A program made the position numbers and the translations under genes. A stretch of 36,318 bases of DNA, taken from Pseudomonadota bacterium. GTDB lineage: Bacteria; Verrucomicrobiota; Verrucomicrobiia; Limisphaerales; SXTU01. The notes under the pieces were generated by a model. It had not been told where the DNA came from and searched no databases. It saw only the letters and a program-made list of their open reading frames with translations. Below are positions 1-9,677 of the stretch, in pieces (position 1 is the stretch's first letter; the number at the start of each line of letters is the position of its first letter). Location: contig RFSE01000040.1 of NCBI GenBank assembly GCA_009924135.1, positions 1 through 36,318 on the forward strand, given 5' to 3'.

Positions 1-20
1 AAGAAGCGGCTGAAGCGGAT

Positions 21-188
21 GTGGCGGCAGGCATCCTGCCTGCCGTAGAGGGCGGGCATCTTGCCGCCCGGATGGGCGTACGAAGGGGTTGCGATGCGGT
101 GTTTTTCGTGAGTGACCGGGTGGCCGGGAGCCTGGTTCCGCCGGGCTGGAAGCCACGGCTCTACGGCAGGCAGGATGCCTGCCACCAC
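21..188. repeat. Inverted-repeat element, copy A (MITE/REP-like)
   Basis: Two 30-bp arms (21-50 and 159-188) are inverted copies of each other with a single mismatch. They hold the self-complementary core GGCAGGCATCCTGCCTGCC. Just inside each arm lie conserved blocks at 51-71 and 136-158. A second copy at 4016-4184 has the same arms and inner blocks but a different centre. No open reading frame for a transposase is present inside, so this would be a non-autonomous element. It lies downstream of gatB. Mobilisation by a REP-associated tyrosine transposase elsewhere in the genome is inference. Confidence 0.85.
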
Positions 189-229
189 AGGGCCGGTTTC
201 AGGGATCGGGGCGATGCCACGACCTACAT

Positions 230-1738
<1,509 letters not shown>

Positions 1739-1777
1739 AGCAACAGGGGGAAGGCTAACCACGGACGGAGCGGAGGG

Positions 1778-1812
1778 CAAAATGCAAAGTGAAAAATGAA
1801 AAATGCAAACTA
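1778..1812. repeat. Heptamer array (CAAAATG-like)
   Basis: The units CAAAATG, CAAAGTG, AAAAATG, AAAAATG and a degraded CAAACTA lie end to end with 7-bp period. The array is in the gap upstream of gatB, 59 bp from a second heptamer array. The first four units are clear; the fifth matches at five of seven positions. Confidence 0.7.
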
Positions 1813-1871
1813 CCCGACACTCGTACGGTCAAGGCGCTTTGGCCGGGCCTGAACCTGAGTTCGCGAGAACT

Positions 1872-1906
1872 GAAAACTGAAAACTGAAAACTGAAAACTG
1901 AAAACT
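1872..1906. repeat. Heptamer array (GAAAACT x5)
   Basis: Five perfect GAAAACT units (35 bp) are preceded by the partial unit GAACT. The array lies 5 bp beyond the stop codon of the esterase gene at 1912-2667 and upstream of gatB. It is AT-rich in an otherwise GC-rich neighbourhood and forms no strong hairpin, so a terminator role is not supported. Confidence 0.95.
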
Positions 1907-1911
1907 TGCCT

Positions 1912-2667
1912 CTACTTCTTATTCTTACTCCGCGCCTGATCAAGCAACCACGCGTAAAGCGCATCGGTCGCGTAGGCATCATCCCAGCAATTGTGGCCCA
2001 CGCCGGGATACTCGGTGTATTTCGAGTTCGCACCGGCCTTGGTCAGGGCTTCCTGCATGTCGCGGCTGGCCTTGACGGTCCCTTCCCGGTCCTTGTCACC
2101 GCAGAAATTCCAGATGGGCAGGTGGGCGGCGGTGAACTTCTCCACGTTGGCCGTGTTGGGTCCCGCACACATGGGCACGATGGCAGCCCAGGCGGAAGGG
2201 TCTTTGGCCGCGAGGCTCCAGGTCCCGGCCCCGCCCATCGACAGTCCGGTGAGATAGACGCGGTCAGGGTCGGTGCCGAACTCGGTCTGGGTTTGCTTCA
2301 ACATGCCGACGGCCCATTGAGCATCGGGACCGTCGGCGAGCCAGTTCGAGCCGGTGCGGCACTGCGGAATGACGGTGACGAAGGGGAACGTGCCCTTGCG
2401 TTTCCAGATCGCCGGGGCGAGGCCGACCATGATCTGGTCGATGTTATTGTCGCCGCGTTCGCCCGCGCCGTGGAGAAAAAGCATCACCGGCGGCTTGCTG
2501 CCCGCCTCGTATTTCGTCGGCACAAAGATGACGAACGGATGCTTCTTTCCCTCCGCATCCGTGAAGACCCGGTTCTGAAAGCCGCGCGCCACAGTGTCGG
2601 CGGCGGGCAGCGTGGCAGGGGTAAGCGCGAGGCAAAGGAAGGAAAACGCGAGTAAAACAGGCTTCAT
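1912..2667 (-). CDS. Secreted alpha/beta-hydrolase esterase (PHB depolymerase/feruloyl-esterase-like)
   Basis: The 251-residue protein begins with a signal peptide (about residues 1-23, ending LPAADT) and then shows an alpha/beta-hydrolase fold. The oxyanion region is LFLHGAGERG, the nucleophile elbow is GLSMGGAGTW (Ser), the acid lies in FCGDKD, and the catalytic His is in GVGHNCWDDAY. This layout matches exported esterases of the PHB-depolymerase/feruloyl-esterase group, which release acyl groups from polysaccharides. The substrate cannot be read from the sequence. It is transcribed in the same direction as gatB with a repeat-filled gap of about 170 bp, so an operon is unlikely. Confidence 0.88.
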   Translation of the reverse strand: MKPVLLAFSFLCLALTPATLPAADTVARGFQNRVFTDAEGKKHPFVIFVPTKYEAGSKPPVMLFLHGAGERGDNNIDQIMVGLAPAIWKRKGTFPFVTVIPQCRTGSNWLADGPDAQWAVGMLKQTQTEFGTDPDRVYLTGLSMGGAGTWSLAAKDPSAWAAIVPMCAGPNTANVEKFTAAHLPIWNFCGDKDREGTVKASRDMQEALTKAGANSKYTEYPGVGHNCWDDAYATDALYAWLLDQARSKNKK

Positions 2668-2804
2668 GCGCTGACGCTGAACGACCGCTTGCGGCGGTGC
2701 AAGTGGGAAAGGCGGGTAGGGCAGGGCGCAGCCACCGGAGCGGTGAGCGAATTCTACCGAATGTAGTTTGGGAACGCGCGGTACTCTGCTAGGCTCGGTG
2801 GTCG

Positions 2805-3077
2805 ATGCCTATTAAGCAGCCCGACCAAACCGCCTTCCCACCGTTGGAAACCGGTCAGATCTGGGAGATGCCCAACTCGAATCTCCGCATTGGCCTGATC
2901 GGTAAGACGCTCGTCCACTACAAGCATTACAAGGGCACCTGCCCGCGTGCGTCGGTGCTGCTGACCGGCAAGGCGGCCTTGCAGGAATACCTGATCAAGC
3001 ACAAGGCCGTGCTGGCCCCGCCGGTGCCGGCCCCGCGCGTGGCCGCCCGGCCCCGCCGCAGTCGCGTCAGTGCTTGA
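2805..3077 (+). CDS. Small protein of unknown function
   Basis: I do not recognise this 90-residue protein. It has no signal peptide or membrane segment. The first 65 residues look like a compact folded domain (GQIWEMPNSNLRIGLIGKT, then HYKHYKG and LLTGKAALQEYL), and the tail is a basic, proline- and arginine-rich stretch. The start ATG at 2805 has a weak GGTGG 5 bp upstream. Its end overlaps the convergent SGNH gene by 11 bp. Composition and the absence of a better reading on the other strand support a real gene. Confidence 0.7.
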   Translation: MPIKQPDQTAFPPLETGQIWEMPNSNLRIGLIGKTLVHYKHYKGTCPRASVLLTGKAALQEYLIKHKAVLAPPVPAPRVAARPRRSRVSA

Positions 3078-3891
3078 GGAGGGCCTCGACCCGCTGGCTG
3101 AACTTCTCCTGCAGCTTGGCCGTGACTTCGCGGTCTTTTTTGGCAGCGAAGATCGCGGCGGCGTTTTCAAACTCGCCGGCCGGCTTGAGCTGGGCCTTCA
3201 CGTCTTCGGCGAGCCCGGCATTAAGCACGGCCTCCAGGGACTTGCCTTCCTTCTGCAACTTCGCGGCCAGGGCGTCACGCTGACGCATGCTGAGCTTGTG
3301 CGCGACTTGGAAGGTCTTCCGGTCCCCGGCGTCGAAACGCGCCTTGACGGTGCCGCCATCGGGCATGTCCAGCCACGCGGCCTCCGCCTTCTTCAACTGC
3401 GCGTCGTCCAGGCCGAACGCCTGCAACACACCGCGCGCCATGAGCTGGTCGCCCTTGGGGTTCATGTGCACGCCGTCGGAGGTGAGTAAACGGCCCGGCT
3501 TGCCCGTGGTGTTCGGCGTGGCCTTGATGGCCGTGGCGAACATGCCGTAGAGGTCGGCGAGCGGGGCCTTGCGCTCCTTGGCCAGGCCACGGAGGAATTC
3601 GTTGTACGGGGCGAGCTTCTGGTTGTTCTCGGTGTCCAGTTCCTCGTTGATGACCGTCGCGGTGAGCACGACGACCTTGGTGCCCGCTGCCGTGCACTGG
3701 TCCACAATGGCGGTGATGTTCTGCTTGTACTGGTCCAGCGGTACGCCCCTGGCCCCGTGCCACACGTCATTCACGCCGCAGCTCAAGGTCATCCAGTCCG
3801 GCTTCTTATCCAGCGCGTCGCGCTTGAGGCGTTCGAGCATCTGGTTGGACTTGTGACCGCTGATGCCGGCGGGGATGGGCGTAACCTTCAC
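3067..3891 (-). CDS. SGNH/GDSL-type hydrolase lacking its N-terminus (probable truncated gene)
   Basis: The 274-residue reading frame keeps SGNH block II (GISG, residues 9-12), block III (GVND, 39-42) and block V (DGVHMNP, Asp139/His142), followed by a helical C-terminal extension. Block I, the GDS motif with the nucleophilic serine, is absent, and so is any signal peptide. The only in-frame start is GTG at 3891; upstream the frame closes at a TGA (3940-3942) without another start, and no GDS motif is seen in the other frames. The upstream DNA is instead a short unmatched stretch and repeat copy B. The gene therefore looks 5'-truncated and probably catalytically dead. An intact relative lies at 30846-31520. 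Confidence 0.75.
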   Translation of the reverse strand: MKVTPIPAGISGHKSNQMLERLKRDALDKKPDWMTLSCGVNDVWHGARGVPLDQYKQNITAIVDQCTAAGTKVVVLTATVINEELDTENNQKLAPYNEFLRGLAKERKAPLADLYGMFATAIKATPNTTGKPGRLLTSDGVHMNPKGDQLMARGVLQAFGLDDAQLKKAEAAWLDMPDGGTVKARFDAGDRKTFQVAHKLSMRQRDALAAKLQKEGKSLEAVLNAGLAEDVKAQLKPAGEFENAAAIFAAKKDREVTAKLQEKFSQRVEALLKH

Positions 3892-4015
3892 ACCGTAGAA
3901 ACGATGAACGGGAAGAGAGAGGTCGCATATGCATGGCGGTCATTTACCCACCGCCGCCCCGCCCGTGGCAAGCCAAAGCCGCCATGATCACTACCCAGCG
4001 CAGAGTTCCGTCCTT

Positions 4016-4184
4016 GTGGCGGCAGGCATCCTGCCTGCCGTAGAGGGCCGGCATCTTGCCGCCCGGCTGGGGGGGGGCGGAGTCTCACGGTTTGGGTTTG
4101 TCCATTGGTGATCGGGCAGTCGGCCGTCTTATTCCGCCGGGCTGGAAGCACCGGCTCTACGGCAGGCAGAATGCCTTCCGCCAC
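4016..4184. repeat. Inverted-repeat element, copy B (MITE/REP-like)
   Basis: This is the second copy of the element at 21-188. The left arm (4016-4045) is identical to that of copy A over 30 bp; the right arm (4155-4184) has a few changes. The inner blocks are also kept, while the centre differs. It lies between the truncated SGNH gene and tRNA-His, so the 380-bp gap 3892-4271 is mostly this element. Confidence 0.85.
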
Positions 4185-4271
4185 GGGGTAAGCTAGTTAG
4201 TTGAGCAATAAACGTTTTCCAAGCGGTGGAGGCGCCTTGCCAATGCTGACGGGGAAACCCTTGCGAGAGGT

Positions 4272-4347
4272 TGGGGTGACCGACGGGATTCGAACCCGCA
4301 ACAGCCAGAATCACAATCTGGGACTCTACCATTGAGCTACGGCCACC
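4272..4347 (-). tRNA. tRNA-His (anticodon GTG)
   Basis: The minus strand folds into a full cloverleaf. The acceptor stem is GTGGCCG with CGGTCAC, the D-arm is GCTC-AATGGTA-GAGT, the anticodon stem-loop is CCAGA-TTGTGAT-TCTGG with anticodon GTG, and the T-arm is GCGGG-TTCGAAT-CCCGT. A genomic G at position -1 opposite C73 is the identity mark of tRNA-His, and CCA is encoded. Histidine identity is therefore supported twice. Confidence 0.97.
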
Positions 4348-4397
4348 GCTCGCGTGCGGGAACTTAGGGACTTGCGCCCGGCGGGTCAAGCGCCCGC

Positions 4398-5774
4398 TCA
4401 CGCTTCGACCAACAATCCGGGGGCCGGCTGGATCACCCGGATCTTCGGATGACGGGCCGCGATCTGTTCGGCAAACCAACCTCGGGCGTCGGCATCACCG
4501 TGCCCAAGCAGGACAGTATGAGGCGAAACTTCCCCGACAAAATCGAGCAGTTCACCGCGATTGGCGTGCGCCGAGAGGTCGAAATCCCGCATTTCACAAT
4601 TGCGCGTCAACTGCCCGCCGCTGGGGCTGAAGAAGAAGGGCTTGCCGACCTGGCTGGCCTTGAGGTGGCCGCCCGGCGTTTCGGGGTCCGCGTAGCCGAC
4701 GAAGAAAATTCCGTGGCGTTTGTCGCCCATCATGCGGGCGGCGAGGTCATGGGCGGCGGTGTGTTCGCTCATCATGCCAGCGGTGATGACGAAGATGCGG
4801 CCCCCGGCGAGTTTCATCGTTTCCGCCTGGCCCTTTTCGAGCACGACGAGATTCAGGGCCTCGTGGAGTTGCAGGTTGCTGTGCAGCCGGTGCGCGCGGT
4901 GGGCTTCGAGGTCGTAGATTTCCGTGAAGACGCGGCCCAGACCGCCGATGTAAATGGGCTGGTGCTTGAGCTTGCCGGCACGCATGGCCAGGGCGAGCGC
5001 AGCGAGAATCTCCTGCGTGCGCCCCAACGCGAAGGTCGGGATGAGCACGCTGCCCTTGCGTTTAAGCGTTTCGCGGATGGCCTCGATGAGGCGGTCCAGC
5101 TCGGCCTCACGGCTGAACGTGGGAGCGACGGCGCGGTTGCCCCGCGTGGTTTCCATGATGAGGACATCGGCCTTCACGTCTTCGAAGCGGGCTCCCTTGA
5201 GGATGGTCTGGTCGTGGAAGCAGACGTCGCCCGTGTAGAACAGAGTCTCGCGCTTGCCACGCACGAGGACCCCGGCGGAGCCCAGGGCGTGCCCGGCATC
5301 GAAGAACTCCAGCGTGGGCGAAGAGCCGCCGGAACGGGACTTCTGGAAAGCCGCCCATTCGATCTCGCGATTATATTTGAAGCCCTGGAAGAGGGGCGCG
5401 ATTTCATCCAGTTCCTCGTGGGTGTAGAGCGGGTAATCGGCGACGTCGGATTCCTCGGCCTGGCGCTTCATCACGTTGACCGAGTTGTGCAGCACGCGTT
5501 CGACGAGGAAGTAGCTCAGCTCCGTCATCAGGACGTGTGCCCGGCGATGATGCCGTACGGCGACCGGCAATCCGCCGACATGGTCGTGGTGGCAGTGCGT
5601 GATGGCGATGGCATCCAGCTCGGTGTCTTTGACCAGATCAAGCAGGGGCAGGCTCTCGCGGCCATCGAGTTTGGGGTGGACGCCGGCATCCATGAGCAGG
5701 TGGTGGCCGTCGATTTCGAGCCACCAGGCGCTGGCGCCAATGTCGCTGTCGGGGTTTAGGTTGCGGATTCGCAT
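4398..5774 (-). CDS. Metallo-beta-lactamase fold RNA exonuclease/endonuclease of the beta-CASP family
   Basis: This 458-residue protein is a beta-CASP ribonuclease of the CPSF-73/Ysh1-like group found in bacteria. The metal-binding HxHxDH motif is HCHHDH (residues 60-65). Further motifs are the GHALGSAG segment, YTGDVCF, METTRGNR, the beta-CASP insertion with ITAGMMSEHTAAHDLA, and the C-terminal DLSAHANRGELL and LLGHGD histidines. It is expected to cleave or trim RNA in the cytoplasm using zinc. I chose the ATG at 5774; a GTG at 5810 would add 12 residues. It stands alone downstream of no evident partner, with its 3' end 50 bp from tRNA-His, which is transcribed in the same direction. Confidence 0.92.
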   Translation of the reverse strand: MRIRNLNPDSDIGASAWWLEIDGHHLLMDAGVHPKLDGRESLPLLDLVKDTELDAIAITHCHHDHVGGLPVAVRHHRRAHVLMTELSYFLVERVLHNSVNVMKRQAEESDVADYPLYTHEELDEIAPLFQGFKYNREIEWAAFQKSRSGGSSPTLEFFDAGHALGSAGVLVRGKRETLFYTGDVCFHDQTILKGARFEDVKADVLIMETTRGNRAVAPTFSREAELDRLIEAIRETLKRKGSVLIPTFALGRTQEILAALALAMRAGKLKHQPIYIGGLGRVFTEIYDLEAHRAHRLHSNLQLHEALNLVVLEKGQAETMKLAGGRIFVITAGMMSEHTAAHDLAARMMGDKRHGIFFVGYADPETPGGHLKASQVGKPFFFSPSGGQLTRNCEMRDFDLSAHANRGELLDFVGEVSPHTVLLGHGDADARGWFAEQIAARHPKIRVIQPAPGLLVEA

Positions 5775-5926
5775 GACAGGAACAGAACAGGTTTTCCTCG
5801 TTTTGGACACTTCAATCTCTCCGCCGGGCTTTCCGGGCGGGAATTTTTCGTTCGGGAGCGGTATTTTTGAACATCGGGTTCAAGACCGCGTCAATCTCAC
5901 CGAAGTTGGTTTGGTTGTTGGGGTTG

Positions 5927-5958
5927 GGAGCGGGTGGCGAGCAATCGCTGCCCGCTCC
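5927..5958 (+). other. Strong RNA-type hairpin with GCAA tetraloop
   Basis: Arms 5927-5940 and 5945-5958 pair over all 14 positions in the plus-strand RNA if two G-U pairs are allowed, closing on a GCAA (GNRA) loop. On the other strand the same two pairs become A-C mismatches. No U-run follows directly, so it is not a standard terminator. Role unknown. Confidence 0.6.
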
Positions 5959-6047
5959 TTCGCTTTTCAATGAGCCGTTTTTACCATTGAGATGCGCCGG
6001 ATTTGTCTGACGGCCGCCCTGTCGTTTGCGCCCGAATGCGGAAGCGA

Positions 6048-6174
6048 AAACCGCAGACGACGCGGGTGGCGCGGATAATGAACCGGTGGTGCAAGTTTGC
6101 TGCTGGCGGGATCGGTTCCCCATGGCAGCGCCGGAAAACCTTCCCATCTGTGTCATCCGCGACATCCGCGGTTT
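6048..6174. repeat. Degenerate inverted repeat (CATCCGCG family)
   Basis: The arms 6048-6076 and 6146-6174 are inverted copies over 29 bp with seven mismatches. The right arm contains the short repeated pattern CATCCGCG-ACATCCGCG. The element lies in the promoter-side gap before the esterase gene at 6239 and has no coding content of its own. Confidence 0.65.
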
Positions 6175-6238
6175 CAACCTCGGAAGTCGGGTTGAAACGT
6201 GGGCTGAGGATTGGCGTCCAAGGCACCGCTCGATTGCC

Positions 6239-7132
6239 ATGAAACAAACTTTGCTCGGCCTGTTGGCCGCATTTTCACTGCCTGCCTGTGTGCTTGCCGC
6301 TGCCCCGGAACCCCTCACCCTCAAACTTTGGCCCGCCGGTCCGCCCACGGCCATGAAGCCCAAGTCCGAGGCGACCGCGAAACTCATCCAGTCCTTTGGC
6401 GGCGTCACGGCCACCCGGATCAGCGACGTGTCAGACCCGACGATCACTGTGTATCGGCCCGAGCAGCCCAATGGAGCGTCCGTAATTGTCGCTCCCGGCG
6501 GCGGCTTCATGTTTCTCTCCTACTCCTTCGAGGGGACGCAGGTGTGCGAGTGGCTCAACACCCTCGGCGTCACCGCCGTGTTGCTCAAGTACCGCACGCC
6601 CACGCGCGATGAGACGGACATGTACACCCTGCCGGTGCAGGATGCACAACGCGCCTTGGGTCTGGTGCGCCATCATGCGGCTGAGTGGAAGCTGGACCCC
6701 AAGCGCGTCGGCCTGCTGGGCTTTTCCGCCGGGGGCAACCTCGCTGGTCACGCCGCGTGGGATCGCACGCCGCGCACCTATACGCAGCAGGCGGACTTGG
6801 ACGACCCGCGCGGGCCGGACTTCCTGGTGTTCGTTTACGGCGGTGGTTTCCTGGATGCGACGGACAAGACGAAGTTCCGCCCCGGCTTCAGCGTGCCGGC
6901 GGATGCCCCGCCCGCGTTTTTCCTCGTCGCGCACGACGACAAGTCCAACCCCATCGAGGCCGCGATGCTCTACCTCGAATACAAACGGCAGAACCTTTCC
7001 GCCGAACTGCACATCTGCGCCAAGGGCGGTCACGGTTTCGGCATGCGAAAGAGCAAAGACCCGATCAGCGAATGGCCCACGCGCTGCGGCGAATGGATGC
7101 AGAGCATTGGCCTGCTTACCACCAAACCGTGA
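6239..7132 (+). CDS. Secreted alpha/beta-hydrolase (acetyl-esterase/xylan-esterase-like)
   Basis: The 297-residue protein has a signal peptide (MKQTLLGLLAAFSLPACVLAA) and an alpha/beta-hydrolase domain. The oxyanion motif is APGGGFM, the nucleophile elbow is GFSAGGNL, the acid is in VAHDDKSNP and the His in KGGHGFGM. It resembles exported acetyl esterases acting on acetylated hemicellulose. I chose the ATG at 6239 because it opens the signal peptide; upstream in-frame codons fall in a repeat. Its stop overlaps the GTG start of the next gene by 4 bp (GTGA), so the two are translationally coupled and probably work on the same glycans. Confidence 0.9.
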   Translation: MKQTLLGLLAAFSLPACVLAAAPEPLTLKLWPAGPPTAMKPKSEATAKLIQSFGGVTATRISDVSDPTITVYRPEQPNGASVIVAPGGGFMFLSYSFEGTQVCEWLNTLGVTAVLLKYRTPTRDETDMYTLPVQDAQRALGLVRHHAAEWKLDPKRVGLLGFSAGGNLAGHAAWDRTPRTYTQQADLDDPRGPDFLVFVYGGGFLDATDKTKFRPGFSVPADAPPAFFLVAHDDKSNPIEAAMLYLEYKRQNLSAELHICAKGGHGFGMRKSKDPISEWPTRCGEWMQSIGLLTTKP

Positions 7133-8358
7133 AAACCCGCCGACACTTTCTCGGCGCGCTCGGGGCCGGCGTCGCCGTAACGCAGTTGCCTGGTCTGGCC
7201 GCCGGGGCGCCTTCGCTGGTTGCCTCCATTGAGAAGATTACCTTGCGCCGGGGCCGCGATGGCAGCGGACCGACGTGGTTTCATCCGCGTGCGTGCGTGG
7301 TGCCGGGCGCGGATGGCGCGACGGTGTTCATGACGCTGCAACCCATTTCCGGCTCGGATTACTTCGGGCCGGTGCATTGGATGACCTCGCGGGACCTGGG
7401 CAAGACGTGGACGGACCCGCAACCCGTGCCCCCGCTGGGCCGCGTGAAGCAGGGTGCCGGTCCCATGGAAGAAGGCGTCTGCGATGTCGTGCCCGAGTGG
7501 CATGCCCCTACCAAGTCCGTCCTCGCTTTTGGCCATAACGTGTTTTACTCCGGCCCAAAATTCTCCGCCGACCAGCCGCCACGCTGGCCCATTTATGCCG
7601 TGTGGCGCGACGGTAAATGGGGGCCACGCCGCAAGCTGGAGTGGAACGATCCGCGCGGGGCCTATATTTACACCAACAACTGCGGCCAACGCATCGTTCT
7701 CCCCAACGGCGACATTCAGATGTCCTTCACCTTCGGCGCGACGAAGGCGCAGCCGCGGGCGGTGGCCGGTGTGATTTGCGGATTTGACGGTGAGAGGCTG
7801 ACGGTGAAGCAAGTCGGCGAACCGATCACCAATCCGAAGGGCAGGGGATTGCTGGAGCCTTCGGTCACGCAATTTCAGGGGCGCCTTTATTTGACCATCC
7901 GCGCCGAGGACAATCGCGGTTATGTCTGTGTTGGTGACGACGGTCTGAAGTGGACCCCGAAGCAGGCGTGGGCCTGGGACAACGGCGAGCCGCTGACACT
8001 GTCCACCACCCAGCAGCATTGGCTGCCCCATTCCGACGCGCTGTGGCTCGTTTACACGCGCAAGGACCCGACAAACTTGAACGTCCCCCGCTGGCGCGCG
8101 CCGCTCTGGATGGCGCAAGTGGACCCGGTGAAACTTCACTTGGTACGCGACACCGAGCGGGTCGTGCTGCCACTGGTGGGTGACGGGGTGAACGCAGCGG
8201 ATGAAGTGGCTTACAGCGGTAACTTCCATCCAGTTAACATCAGCCCGGACGAGTCGTGGGTCACCGATGGCGAAATTATCCCCAAACGAGGTTGGAAGGG
8301 GGACTTGCTCCTCGCCCGCATCCGCTGGACGAAACCCAACCGGTTGGTGGGTGGGTGA
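7129..8358 (+). CDS. Tat-exported sialidase-like (BNR/Asp-box) protein
   Basis: The 409-residue product starts at a GTG overlapping the previous stop. It begins with a twin-arginine signal (TRRHFLGALGAGVAV), so it should cross the membrane folded. The mature part is a beta-propeller of the exo-alpha-sialidase/BNR type with one clear Asp-box, SRDLGKTW, near residue 88, and repeated W/D-rich blades further on. Proteins of this kind remove or bind terminal sugars; true sialidase activity cannot be claimed from these motifs. Coupling to the upstream esterase suggests joint use on a decorated polysaccharide. Confidence 0.85.
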   Translation: MKTRRHFLGALGAGVAVTQLPGLAAGAPSLVASIEKITLRRGRDGSGPTWFHPRACVVPGADGATVFMTLQPISGSDYFGPVHWMTSRDLGKTWTDPQPVPPLGRVKQGAGPMEEGVCDVVPEWHAPTKSVLAFGHNVFYSGPKFSADQPPRWPIYAVWRDGKWGPRRKLEWNDPRGAYIYTNNCGQRIVLPNGDIQMSFTFGATKAQPRAVAGVICGFDGERLTVKQVGEPITNPKGRGLLEPSVTQFQGRLYLTIRAEDNRGYVCVGDDGLKWTPKQAWAWDNGEPLTLSTTQQHWLPHSDALWLVYTRKDPTNLNVPRWRAPLWMAQVDPVKLHLVRDTERVVLPLVGDGVNAADEVAYSGNFHPVNISPDESWVTDGEIIPKRGWKGDLLLARIRWTKPNRLVGG

Positions 8359-8434
8359 AGTGACCACGCCACGGGTGTCACCCAAGTAAGCAAAGAACTT
8401 TTCAGCCGCCCGGCTCCTGTGTTACCAAAACCGC

Positions 8435-9673
8435 GTGAGCCATTTCCAAGTCCAGCCGCCCAGCGATGTCCGACCGCACCACACGGTCCTCATCGTGGAC
8501 GATGACGCCGCCACGGTGGGGCTGCTGGCGGAAATTTTGGAGACGGAGGACTTTGAAGTCTGGAAGGCTTTTACTGCCAAGGAAGCCCGGGCGGTGCTGG
8601 CCGAGCGGCAGCCGGAACTCGTGCTGCTGGATGTGAAACTGCCGGATGAAGACGGTCGCAACCTGTGCCATTGGATCAAGTCCGATGCGCGCTTCGACCA
8701 GCTCTTCGTCATTCTCATCTCCGGGCTGGAAGTCGGCGTGCAAAGCCGCATCACGGGCTTGAATCTGGGCGCGGACGAATACCTCACCAAGCCCATCCAA
8801 CCGCTGGAACTCATTGCGCGGCTGCGCTCCTTCCTCCGCATCCGCGAAGCCGCCGAGGCCCTGCGCCGGGCGAACGAACGGCTCGAGGAACGCGTGCTGG
8901 AGCGCACCGAAGAATTGCGCCTGGCCAACGGGCAGTTGAAGCAGGCCGCCGAGGAATTGCGCACGCTTACCAGCCGGCTGCTGGAGACACAGGAGCGCGA
9001 GCGCCGCCGGCTCGCGCACGAACTTCATGACGAGGCCGGCCAGGCGCTGACGGTGCTGAAGTTCTCCTTCGACAACATCGAGGAAGTGGCGCGGACGCTG
9101 GCACCGGAACCCGTGGCGGACGGTCGGGCTGCCCTCACGCGGTTGACCCAGTTGATCCGCAACCTGTGGCAGGAACTGCGCCCCGCGATGCTCGAGGACT
9201 TTGGCCTGGTGCCGGCGCTGATCTGGTATTTCGATCGTTACACACCCAGCACCCGCGTGCGGGTGGACTTCCAGCACGAGAGCGTGGATGGCCGGCGCTT
9301 TGACCGCGCAGTGGAAACGGCGGCCTATCGCACCGTGCAGGAATGCCTCACCAACGTCGCCCGTCACGCCGGTGTGCTGGATGTCCGGGTGGTGGTCTGG
9401 GCCGGACCGGACCTGTTGCAGGTGCAGATCATTGATCAGGGCTGCGGCTTCGATACGAGCGGCGGGCTGAGCCGCAACGGCAGTTGCGGGCTGGTGGGGA
9501 TGCAGGAGCGGGTGCGTCAGCTTCACGGTACGTGGTCGGTCATTACGCGGCTCGGAGCCGGCACCCGCATCACCGCCGAGTTCCCGCTCACCGAGCCCAA
9601 GGCAGTCGCGCCCAACGGTTTTAGCACCATGGACACGCAAATGCTGCGGCCATCCGATTTTGCCGCCGCTTGA
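8435..9673 (+). CDS. Hybrid receiver-histidine kinase (NarL-type kinase, HisKA_3)
   Basis: This 412-residue soluble protein has an N-terminal receiver domain (residues 18-133; DDD at 22-24, phospho-acceptor Asp66, Lys119), a coiled coil (about 135-185), a HisKA_3 dimerisation domain with the box LAHELHDEAGQ (His198), and an HATPase_c domain (QECLTNVARHA, DQGCGFD, GLVGMQERVRQLHG). There is no membrane segment or sensor domain, so the input is probably phosphorylation of its own receiver. It starts at GTG 8435. The next gene begins 4 bp after its stop, forming an operon with two response regulators. Confidence 0.93.
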   Translation: MSHFQVQPPSDVRPHHTVLIVDDDAATVGLLAEILETEDFEVWKAFTAKEARAVLAERQPELVLLDVKLPDEDGRNLCHWIKSDARFDQLFVILISGLEVGVQSRITGLNLGADEYLTKPIQPLELIARLRSFLRIREAAEALRRANERLEERVLERTEELRLANGQLKQAAEELRTLTSRLLETQERERRRLAHELHDEAGQALTVLKFSFDNIEEVARTLAPEPVADGRAALTRLTQLIRNLWQELRPAMLEDFGLVPALIWYFDRYTPSTRVRVDFQHESVDGRRFDRAVETAAYRTVQECLTNVARHAGVLDVRVVVWAGPDLLQVQIIDQGCGFDTSGGLSRNGSCGLVGMQERVRQLHGTWSVITRLGAGTRITAEFPLTEPKAVAPNGFSTMDTQMLRPSDFAAA

Positions 9674-9677
9674 AGTC

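Larger units (their letters stand above)
5775..6238. other. Intergenic region between divergent genes, with repeat and hairpin
   Basis: This 464-bp gap separates the beta-CASP gene and the esterase gene. It holds a 14-bp GNRA-capped hairpin (5927-5958), a small 6-bp-stem hairpin (5967-5990), and a decayed inverted repeat (6048-6174). I see no convincing additional gene; open frames across it are short, with no recognisable domain. Confidence 0.6.

Noticed and set aside
4449..5759. Long plus-strand open frame across the beta-CASP gene
   Set aside because: The minus strand carries all catalytic motifs of the metallo-hydrolase; the opposite frame has none.
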